This document shows, piece by piece, positions 1 to 7,800 of a DNA stretch of 56,326 bases; within the stretch, counting starts at the first letter, position 1; the number at the start of each line of letters is the position of its first letter. The stretch lies in the NCBI GenBank assembly GCA_009780315.1, contig WRAH01000015.1, positions 1 to 56,326 of the forward strand, written 5' to 3'. Source of the stretch: Defluviitaleaceae bacterium. Lineage in GTDB: Bacteria > Bacillota > Clostridia > Lachnospirales > WQUN01. The notes under the pieces were generated by a model, which did not search any database, had not been told where the DNA came from, and worked only from the letters and a program-made list of their open reading frames with translations. A program made the translations under genes and the position numbers.

Positions 1-867
1 AAGGGCATTGGCTAGTCTTCTTGCCCTTTCAAGGGAAACACCTTCGTCTCCACGCTCCATAGCATTTAAGTTGGTTGGTTCTACGTCTGTTAAAAAAGAC
101 AAATCTTCTAAAGACATGTTGTTTTGAAGTCTTCGCTTTTTATGCTGGTGTCCAAAGAGTATATAAGAAAGTGGCTTTCTTAGGTCCTTACTCATGGCTG
201 CAAGAAACTCTGCAATTTCTGCCTTTGCCATCCTATACATCTTTCTTTCGCCCAGTTTTAAAAGCTTTTCTAGGCACGCTTGAATCTTATCTTGCTTGTT
301 TTCAAAGACAGCTTTACGGATTTCCTGTCTATACTGGTGCGGTAATTTGTTTCTCTTGCATCGCTCTATAGTATAATTATAGCTTTCGGCAAAAGCTTTA
401 GTTACCGCTGGTATATCCACATTAGCTTCCAGATATCTTGCCCTAAGCAAACGCAAGGTGAGATTAAGATGTAAAGTAAAACACAGTTTCTTATACTCAT
501 AATCATCTGCATACGCTTTATCATTAAGTAATTCTAAGGCTTCTTTTACAATGTCAATGGTTTTCTCAAAAGTAGGTAGATAACCAATAACTATAGAGAT
601 GATGTGTAAGTCTAAAAAGTCCCAGTCGCCTTTAGTTTCTTTCAAATGCTTAAAAATAGGCGCAGCAACAGCACAACAGTCTTTAAAACTTTGATTAGTG
701 TTATCTGCATGAATTATTTTTAACGCCAGTATGCAAAGGTTCAGCCTATCACTAGGTTCTTTTTCTAATTGTCTTTCGCATTTTGCAATTAGTCTTTCTG
801 TTTCTGAAATTGTGCGCGCTCTAAATGCTAAAAATTCGCTAATTAAATCTTCTGTTGACAATGCCAT
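1..867 (-). CDS. Module A regulator with C-terminal HTH, partial at left edge
   Basis: Open reading frame of 289 codons running off the left edge, so the C-terminus is missing. The start ATG is at 867, preceded by a GGAGGTGAG ribosome binding site. The first ~220 residues are predicted helical and close to the proteins at 18417-19487 and 47327-48391 (shared motifs include HADN, CCAVAAPIF and LTLRLLRARYLE). An XRE-type helix-turn-helix begins near residue 240 (HKKRRLQNNMSLEDL, then NLNAMERGDEGVSLERA). An HTH at the C-terminal side is unlike classical RRNPP regulators, where it is N-terminal. The gene lies 18 bp after the small peptide gene at 886-978 and is probably co-transcribed with it. Role as a DNA-binding regulator is inferred from the HTH; the ligand and targets are unknown. 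Confidence 0.85.
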   Translation of the reverse strand, partial: MALSTEDLISEFLAFRARTISETERLIAKCERQLEKEPSDRLNLCILALKIIHADNTNQSFKDCCAVAAPIFKHLKETKGDWDFLDLHIISIVIGYLPTFEKTIDIVKEALELLNDKAYADDYEYKKLCFTLHLNLTLRLLRARYLEANVDIPAVTKAFAESYNYTIERCKRNKLPHQYRQEIRKAVFENKQDKIQACLEKLLKLGERKMYRMAKAEIAEFLAAMSKDLRKPLSYILFGHQHKKRRLQNNMSLEDLSFLTDVEPTNLNAMERGDEGVSLERARRLANAL

Positions 868-885
868 TAGCAGAACTCACCTCCG

Positions 886-978
886 TTATAAATCACAACC
901 ATCAAAATCCCCTGGAGCGTCACAATCGCCAAAAGGGACAAAGGGGATAAACAACATAAATAGATTCATTAAAAGCAT
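886..978 (-). CDS. Module A small peptide (30 aa) with FVPFG core
   Basis: A 30-codon gene too short for ordinary gene finders. It has a good ribosome binding site (AAGGAGGA, 8 nt before ATG) and ends 18 bp before the regulator start. The N-terminal half is hydrophobic (MLLMNLFMLFIP), followed by FVPFGDCDAP and a tail ending DFDGCDL. Peptides in the same position before the paralogous regulators at 19516 and 47192 share the FVPF(x)G core, and the module B peptide also ends in GCDL. Conservation of position, size and motif argues for a real gene. A signalling peptide sensed by the adjacent regulator is the favoured inference; a small membrane peptide toxin or a translational leader are alternatives. 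Confidence 0.7.
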   Translation of the reverse strand: MLLMNLFMLFIPFVPFGDCDAPGDFDGCDL

Positions 979-1009
979 AAAAAATGTCCTCCTTAATGTA
1001 CTTTTTGTA

Positions 1010-1038
1010 AGTATATCATTGTAGCTGTCAGAAGTAAA
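1010..1038 (-). promoter_or_regulatory. Promoter of module A peptide-regulator operon
   Basis: Reading the minus strand, TTTACT (1038-1033) and TATACT (1015-1010) are separated by 17 bp, with the peptide ribosome binding site about 20 bp downstream. The spacer contains GACAGC at the same offset as the module C promoter spacer. Predicted only by eye. Confidence 0.5.
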
Positions 1039-1153
1039 GATATTGTTTAGTTTTGTCTGAGATTATGTAAAAATTTGTTATTATGTGACATGGATGTTAA
1101 ATTATATTGGCAGGGAGCGATTCCCAAGTATAAAACTTCTAGGAGGAAACACA

Positions 1154-1450
1154 ATGAACACACTTGAAATTCGCACAATCGACCCACTAGGCACAGTATG
1201 CGTGCCAAAACAGTTCCGTACAAAACTTGGCTGGGATAGCGGGCTAAGATTAACTTCCCTTGTCAGCGAACTTAAAGCAACCATTTCCTTAGCCCCACAT
1301 CCCCAAGGCGAACTAGAAATTGACCCGCTAGGCAGAGTAAAACTAACGAAAGCATCACGGGCAATATTAGGCTGGAATGAGCAGGATGAAATAAAAATGA
1401 GCGTAAAAAACGGAGCCTTGCTCATGTGGCAATTTGAAGAACCAGCATAA
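1154..1450 (+). CDS. Tandem AbrB-like swapped-hairpin protein, module A
   Basis: 98-residue protein, start ATG at 1154 with AGGAGG 6-7 nt upstream. It contains two AbrB/SpoVT-like half-motifs in one chain: IDPLGTVCVPKQFRTKLGW near residues 11-29 and IDPLGRVKLTKASRAILGW near residues 58-76, so a single polypeptide may form a pseudo-dimer as in MraZ-type folds. It is divergent from the peptide and regulator on its left and homologous to the proteins at 19797 and 46695, though clearly diverged from both. Unlike those two, it is not followed by a zinc-ribbon AbrB gene. A weak promoter may lie at 1075-1103 (TTGTTA, 17 bp, TAAATT). DNA binding is likely; the second half-motif is less canonical. Confidence 0.75.
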   Translation: MNTLEIRTIDPLGTVCVPKQFRTKLGWDSGLRLTSLVSELKATISLAPHPQGELEIDPLGRVKLTKASRAILGWNEQDEIKMSVKNGALLMWQFEEPA

Positions 1451-1530
1451 ATACTTAAACAACATGACTTTATCCTATTATCGTGGTACAATATGGTATA
1501 TAACCAAAACAAAGCGAAGGAAGGTGTAAC

Positions 1531-2583
1531 TTGGATATTAAGGAGTTTTTGAAGGAAGTCAATGCCGTGCCTCATGTATCTGGGTATGAAAACGAACTGA
1601 CCGATGTATTAACAAGCAAGTTTTCCAAGTATGCAGAGGTGAGTGTAGACAAGTTTGGCAACCTTGTAGCCCACAAGAAAGGCACAGGAAATGGGCCAAA
1701 AGTAATGCTGTGTGCGCACATGGACGAAATTGGCATGATGGTGTCCGCCCTTTGTGAAAATGGGTTTGTCAAGTTCACAAATATTGGCGGCATAGACAAA
1801 CGTAATATTCTTGCCCAAGAAGTGACAATCCATGGACGGGAAAAAGTTTTTGGTGTCATTGGCATTAAGCCACCCCACCTCACCTCGTCAGCAGACATGA
1901 AAAAACCTGTAAGCTTTTATGACATGGCAATAGACACGGGTTATTCTCAAGAAAAGTTAGAAAAATTGGTGCGCCCAGGGGACATCATTACCTTTAATCA
2001 AGACATTGCAGAACTTAAAGGCGGAAAAATTACAGGCAAAGCATTGGATAACTCCGTTGGCGTGGCTGCAATGTATTGTGCAATGAAAAACCTCGCACAC
2101 TATAACCACAATGCAGATATATATTTTGTGGCATCTGCCCAAGAAGAAGTTGGTCTGCGCGGGGCAAAAACGGCAACCTACAATATTAAACCTGATATTG
2201 GTATAGCCATTGATGTAACCTTTGGTCGTGCAAGCGGGCTTGGGGAGCATGAATCTTCCGAGCTTGGGAAAGGCCCATCCATAGCCGTTGGCCCTGGTCA
2301 AACAAGAAAACTTTTTAACGCCTTAAAAAAAGTAGCGGGTAACAATAATATTCCCTATCAAGTGGATGTGATTGCCCAAGGTGGCGGCGCAGATTTCTAT
2401 GAAATACAAATAGGCGAAGGTGGAGTTATTTCTATCTTATTATCTATTCCTTTAAAATACATGCACTCTACAGTAGAAACTGCGGCAATAAGTGATATTG
2501 AAAACTGCGGTAAACTGATTTCTGATTATATTATAAGCCTGCAAGGTGCTGAGGAGGGTGAAGAATGCTACTGGAAAAACTAA
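1531..2583 (+). CDS. M42 family metallopeptidase (first of three)
   Basis: 350-residue M42 glutamyl/leucyl aminopeptidase-type enzyme, a cytoplasmic dinuclear metalloenzyme (FrvX/PepA-like) that trims peptides from the N-terminus. Metal and catalytic motifs are visible: CAHMDEIG near residue 65, KALDNSVG near 170, AQEEVGLRGAKTA near 205, and YMHSTVE near 310. The start is TTG at 1531, chosen because GAAGGAAGG lies just upstream. It overlaps the next M42 gene by 19 bp, so the three peptidases form an operon (1531-4599). Their co-occurrence with a glycine reductase cluster fits an organism living on peptides. Substrate preference cannot be read from sequence. Confidence 0.93.
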   Translation: MDIKEFLKEVNAVPHVSGYENELTDVLTSKFSKYAEVSVDKFGNLVAHKKGTGNGPKVMLCAHMDEIGMMVSALCENGFVKFTNIGGIDKRNILAQEVTIHGREKVFGVIGIKPPHLTSSADMKKPVSFYDMAIDTGYSQEKLEKLVRPGDIITFNQDIAELKGGKITGKALDNSVGVAAMYCAMKNLAHYNHNADIYFVASAQEEVGLRGAKTATYNIKPDIGIAIDVTFGRASGLGEHESSELGKGPSIAVGPGQTRKLFNALKKVAGNNNIPYQVDVIAQGGGADFYEIQIGEGGVISILLSIPLKYMHSTVETAAISDIENCGKLISDYIISLQGAEEGEECYWKN

Positions 2584-3578
2584 CATCAGCCTGTGGTTTG
2601 CCTGGCTTTGAAGATGAAGTAAGAGATATCATAAAAGCTGAACTGGAAGGCATTGTTGACAGTATTAAAGTTGACAGAATAGGCAACTTGATTGTAACCA
2701 AAAATAGTCAAGCCAGCGGGACGCACATTGCCCTTAGTGCCCACATGGACGAAGTGGGATTGTGTGTAAAAAGTATCAATGCTGACGGTACTATAAAATT
2801 TGTATCATGGGGCGTTGACCAAAGACTTTTGCCGTCTATGCGTCTGCTTGTTGGAGAGAAAAAAATCCCTGGGGTTATTGGCACAAAACCAATCCACTTA
2901 CAAAGTGAAGCCGACCGTGGAAGTGTTTATGATATCAATAGCATGTTTATTGACATTGGCTGTAATAAAAAAGAAGAGACAGAAAAGCACGTCAGTCTTG
3001 GTGATTTTATCGCTTTTGAAAGCAAATTCACAGAATTTGGTGAAAGCAAGATAAAAGCCAAAGCCTTAGATGATAGGGTGGGATGTGCCGCCATTATTGA
3101 AATTTTAAAAATGGATTTGCCTTATAAAATGACAGGAATTTTCTGCGTACAAGAAGAAGTAGGACTGCGGGGTTCTGCTGTAGCCGCCAAAGGGCTTCAT
3201 GCCGATTTGGTTATCAACTTTGAAGGTACAATTTGCGCAGATACAGAGGGCGTTCCCGTTCATGAGCATGTTACAACATCTGGTGCAGGCCCTTGCTTAT
3301 CCCTCATGGATAGGTCTTCTATTTACAATAAAAAGTATATAGAATCCATTGTGGCTGTGGCAGAAAAAAACAAGATTCCATACCAGTATAGGCGCACAGC
3401 CATGGGCGGAACAGACGCTGGCAGTTATCACACCGCAGGCGCAGGGATACCATGTATTGGCATAGCCGTACCTTGCAGATATATTCATTCCCCAGTATCG
3501 GTTATGGATAAAAACGATTATGAAAACTTGGTGAAATTAGTTGCCCAATATTTAAAAAGTGAAGCTTTGACAAAATGA
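2565..3578 (+). CDS. M42 family metallopeptidase (second of three)
   Basis: 337-residue M42 aminopeptidase. Visible motifs are SAHMDEVG near residue 62, KALDDRVG near 166, VQEEVGLRGSAVA near 196 and YIHSPVSV near 308. Its ribosome binding site (GAGGAGGGTG) lies inside the end of the upstream M42 gene, indicating translational coupling. It is clearly diverged from its two neighbours, so the three probably have different peptide preferences rather than being a recent triplication. Confidence 0.93.
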   Translation: MLLEKLTSACGLPGFEDEVRDIIKAELEGIVDSIKVDRIGNLIVTKNSQASGTHIALSAHMDEVGLCVKSINADGTIKFVSWGVDQRLLPSMRLLVGEKKIPGVIGTKPIHLQSEADRGSVYDINSMFIDIGCNKKEETEKHVSLGDFIAFESKFTEFGESKIKAKALDDRVGCAAIIEILKMDLPYKMTGIFCVQEEVGLRGSAVAAKGLHADLVINFEGTICADTEGVPVHEHVTTSGAGPCLSLMDRSSIYNKKYIESIVAVAEKNKIPYQYRRTAMGGTDAGSYHTAGAGIPCIGIAVPCRYIHSPVSVMDKNDYENLVKLVAQYLKSEALTK

Positions 3579-3612
3579 GAAACATCCTATTAAAAGAAGG
3601 GGTTTGGACAAA

Positions 3613-4599
3613 ATGAATAAGGAATTGCTAAAAAAACTATGTGCCGTCAATGGCGTTTCAGGTCATGAAGGCCCAGTCATTGATGTTATCCGTGATGAAA
3701 TTAAAGACCTTGTAGACAGTTGTACAGTAGATGCCATGGGTAATTTGATTGCACATAAAAAAGGTGCAGGGAAAAAAATGATGCTGGCTGGACACATGGA
3801 CCAAATTGGGCTGATGATTACCTTCATAAGTGATGAGGGCTTTTTACATTTTGGTACAATTGGCGGAATGTCTCCTACCATCTGTTATGGTACACGTTTT
3901 GTCTTCCCTAACGGAACCATTGGTGTATGCTACACAGAAAGACTTGACGACCCCAAAGCCATTACTTTTGACAAAATGTATTTAGACATTGGCGCGAAGG
4001 ACAAAGAAGATGCTGAAAAATATGTAAAAATCGGTGATGTATGTACCTTTGCGGCTGAACCAACTGTAAATGGCGGCGCATTTATAAGCCCTGCAATTGA
4101 TGATAGAATGGGTTGCTTTATTATGATTGAAGCCTTAAAAAAGCTTAAAAACCCAGCATATGATTTATACTTTGTGTTTACCAGCCAAGAAGAAGTTGGG
4201 TTGCGTGGGGCAAAAACAGCTGCTTTTGCCATTGAGCCAGATTACGGATTATCTTTTGATGTAACCATTTCTGCTGACACGCCAAAATCACGCAAGTTTC
4301 CATCAAAAATGTATGGCGGTGCGGCAATTAAATTAAAAGACGCATCTCTTTTGTGTCATCCAACCATGATTAACCACCTAGAAAAGTGTGCCAAGGATGC
4401 AAACATCAAGTATCAGTTTGAAATCCTTGAAGCGGGCGGTACAGATTCTGGCGCAATACATGTCAACAAAGGCGGTGTTCCCTCTGGTGTTATTTCAATA
4501 GCCTCCAGATACATTCACAGCCCCAATGAAATGTGTGCCCTTTCTGACGTTGAAGATTGCATCAATCTTACTGTAAAAGCTTTAGAGACAGCCATATAA
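3613..4599 (+). CDS. M42 family metallopeptidase (third of three)
   Basis: 328-residue M42 aminopeptidase with GHMDQIGLMI, AIDDRMGC, SQEEVGLRGAKTA and YIHSPNEM motifs, matching the metal-ligand and base-glutamate positions of the family. The start is placed at ATG 3613, about 10 nt after AGAAGGGG; a TTG at 3604 would sit only one base from that site. The second metal-ligand region reads HMDQ rather than HMDE, a small difference from its neighbours. It is the last gene of the operon and is followed by a strong terminator. Confidence 0.93.
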   Translation: MNKELLKKLCAVNGVSGHEGPVIDVIRDEIKDLVDSCTVDAMGNLIAHKKGAGKKMMLAGHMDQIGLMITFISDEGFLHFGTIGGMSPTICYGTRFVFPNGTIGVCYTERLDDPKAITFDKMYLDIGAKDKEDAEKYVKIGDVCTFAAEPTVNGGAFISPAIDDRMGCFIMIEALKKLKNPAYDLYFVFTSQEEVGLRGAKTAAFAIEPDYGLSFDVTISADTPKSRKFPSKMYGGAAIKLKDASLLCHPTMINHLEKCAKDANIKYQFEILEAGGTDSGAIHVNKGGVPSGVISIASRYIHSPNEMCALSDVEDCINLTVKALETAI

Positions 4600-4629
4600 T
4601 CAATAAAAAAGTAAAAAGGTATCCATTAC

Positions 4630-4663
4630 AAAAACCACGATGTATGACATGCGTGGTTTTTTT
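4630..4663 (+). terminator. Terminator of the M42 operon
   Basis: Stem AAAAACCACG / CGTGGTTTTT with a 12-nt loop, followed by a run of T. It lies 30 bp after the last M42 stop codon. Confidence 0.9.
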
Positions 4664-4683
4664 GTGCATTTAAACGAATCGTT

Positions 4684-4728
4684 CCACTGTGACTAAATGT
4701 AAATGGACGGTTTTACATGAAACAGTGG
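4684..4728. repeat. Imperfect inverted repeat upstream of the giant surface protein
   Basis: CCACTGT (4684-4690) pairs with ACAGTGG (4722-4728), and inside it ATGTAAA pairs with TTTACAT, leaving a short TGGACGGT loop. There is no T-run after it, so it is more likely an operator or 5' leader hairpin than a terminator. It sits about 110 bp before the start at 4837. Function unknown. Confidence 0.4.
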
Positions 4729-4836
4729 ATAATACATGTAACATATCCGAGCCTTAGTGAGTCGTCCAGATAAGGATTCACTCCAAAAATCTATTAAAGT
4801 AAAGAACTCACTAAAATTTAATAAGGGGGATAATTT

Positions 4837-7800
4837 ATGAAAAAGCGCAAACATTTGGGCAAAAAGCTCATGTCGCTGTTCATGGCATTTACATTGATGC
4901 TAAGTATGGTATCTATTATACCTGCGGCAACAATTGCAGACAGTGAACTTCCAACGGAGATGGAAGTTATTGTAGATGATGACCATGAATCAGAAACATT
5001 GCCTCAAGTAGAGGATGAAGAAAACGAAGAAAACCCAGTATATCCAGATTGTGAAGAGGAATACTGTGAGTGTGAGTATCCAGTTGAAGAGGAAGATGCA
5101 TTTGAATGTGAGTGCGACCCTTATGTAGACTGTGATGAATACTGCGAATGCGGATGTCACGATTTTCTTCCCGAACTTCCAATTGTTTTGGTTCCACCAG
5201 TAGTTTCAAATGACGGTGTTACTTACTCATATGATTTGACAGACTTTATTACAGGTGTGTCAATCACAGATGCAGATGGAACTGAAATTGAAGGCAATAC
5301 AATTTATGTAGGTCAAAAACTGCTCTTCACCTTTAATTTTGCAGCAAACGAAGTTACACAGTTTCAATACAATAATGATGGATTTTTAACCTATGTTTTA
5401 CCAGAAGTATTGTACATTAGCGAAGATTTGTTGAGCGAGGGCATTCTTGCACAAAACAATATGCCCCTTGGTGCATTTAATCTAAACACAAACAATGTGT
5501 TTAATGTTTGGTTTTATGAGGTAGATAGCACAGGTAGCCCAACATATGACGGGATAAATTTTATTGACCGTTATGACAATGTTAACTTTTCACTTCAAAT
5601 TCTTGCACAGGTAAACAATATTCCAGGCAACCTTATTTTCTTTGGCTTAGACCATACTTGGAATTTCCTTATTGTCGAACCTGATTCAGAACTTACAGTC
5701 ACAACAGCCGCAACTTGGATAGGCCGTGGTGCGCACCCACAGGATAGATTTGATTTTACAACTGACATGCGTACAGTCAGTCCAGTTGCAGTAAGAAATA
5801 TCAACATGACAGAAGTGCTGACACTTCCAACACCTTGGGGTGGCAGAACAGCATCTGATATGTTTATCATCAACCCACCATCAAATTCTGCAATAACAAA
5901 CGTGCGTTATTCCGTTGACGGTGGAGCTTTTACGAACATTGATGTAACGTACAACTTCATAAACAATGGCACTTCAAATTATGTACTTGAATCATTTGAA
6001 TATTATTTTGAAGGACTAGCACTTGAGCCAAATGCGATGTTGCGTGTGATGTACAGCGTGGATATCAATATCTTGATTGAAAACAATCCACATCTGCACA
6101 CAAATATTCGTGGAGGTCTTACACAAATAGGTTTTAACGAAGCGGCGTACAACTTCACCATGAGAAATAATGTGAGGATTGATAGTAATTCGCCTTATGA
6201 TGTAAGTGCGACAATTGCTATTCGTGGTGAAAGACGGCTTCCTGCTTGGATATCAAAATCAGTAAGTGCTACTGGTGGCGTTACGACCAATAGAACATGG
6301 ACAGCAACCATGGGTAACGGTAGGGAAATCATCAATGGCGAACAGGTAACAGACATATTGGATGCCAGATTAACCCTTCCTGCCGATGATAGCATTCAAA
6401 TAAGATTATATGGTCGTCCCACAGGTAGGACAAATACCAACACAACACAACCAAACCCTGCCACAGGTGCTTTAGGAAACTTGGCATATACTGTGAGTTT
6501 CCTTGCGGCAAATAGAGTGCTAACAGCACAAGCAAGCGAAATGAGTGACTATTTTACCCGTGTAGATGACAATAGGTTTGAGTTTATTGTTCCAAGTAAC
6601 TTGGGAAATATCTATCGTGTAGTGTTTGTTTATGCGACAACACACGTTGCCCCAATTCAAGGAGAGTCTACACTAGCCACTGTTACAAACAGAATTTATC
6701 ATGGCACACCTGAAACACCTGCATTTGGACTCACAGGTAGTGGTCATCATTGGGCACAAGCACAATTCTCGCATGTTTTCCCAACCGTTCCAACCACATC
6801 TTGGCCATCAGTAGGTCACAATTCAGGGCGGGGTATCATAGCGCAAGCCAATGGTGAGTATATCATTCGCTACACGACAACAATTTCTGTGCCAGCCGCA
6901 ACCCAAGGCACGCCCAACGGAAACCAAGGGCGTAATTTCTGGATGAATAATGTTGTAAATTATATTCCAGTTGATATTATACGGAGTACTGCAACGCCTA
7001 CCACTGCAATTCCTGTGAATATCAACCCAGAAAATATTACAGTCACACTAAACCCTCCAGATGATAACTTTAACTATACTATTGTGATGCACCCTGACGC
7101 ACCTAATCAATGGGAAATTCTTTTTGGTGAAAACCCCATAGATAGGGCAAGTTCAATATGGCAGTTTACAAATGCCAGAACCATTACGATAACTTACACT
7201 GTTCCTTTATCAAGTACTAGAATAGATGGTGTCGATTTAGAGACAGTTCTGCGTGCCAATGAAGCTTCCTTTATACGCTCTGAATCTCACTTGCGTCAGC
7301 TGAATGCCGCTGGCAATCCTGCAAACGTGACAAGTTTAACTGGAAGCGTTCGCACAGCTGATTTCTGGCCTATCTTTAGAACCGTAACCACCGATACATT
7401 AGACCCATCAATCCAACACCATACGGTTAGAATAAACCACAGAAACATGAATCGTGGAAACTTTTTGGGCCCAGCGGCAGATGGTTGGAGCTTTACAGAC
7501 AGTTTTGATTCTACCCTAGAACTTGTGCCAAACTCCCTCTTCATCAGAAGAGAAACCAACACCACACAAACCCATTTCTTTGGCCCATTCCAAGGAAGCG
7601 GACATGTGCTGGGTGCAAGCGCACACCCACACCCCACTGCGGTACAATCTTCACCCGGCGGCTTTTCTGTAAACCTGCGTGAATTGAATACCATTAACTG
7701 GGCTGGTGCTGTAGAGCATTTTAACTTAGCTTCTATTGCTGCAACGGTTGGCGCAGCAAGCCCGAATGCATTGAATCCAGTATGGGATGGTGTTGACAGC

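Noticed and set aside
1102..1575. Open frame of 157 codons on the minus strand over the AbrB-like gene
   Set aside because: Antisense shadow of two real genes with ribosome binding sites on the plus strand; it has none of its own.
4664..4836. c-di-GMP or other known riboswitch before the giant surface protein
   Set aside because: Only a simple nested inverted repeat is seen; none of the conserved riboswitch core sequences is present.
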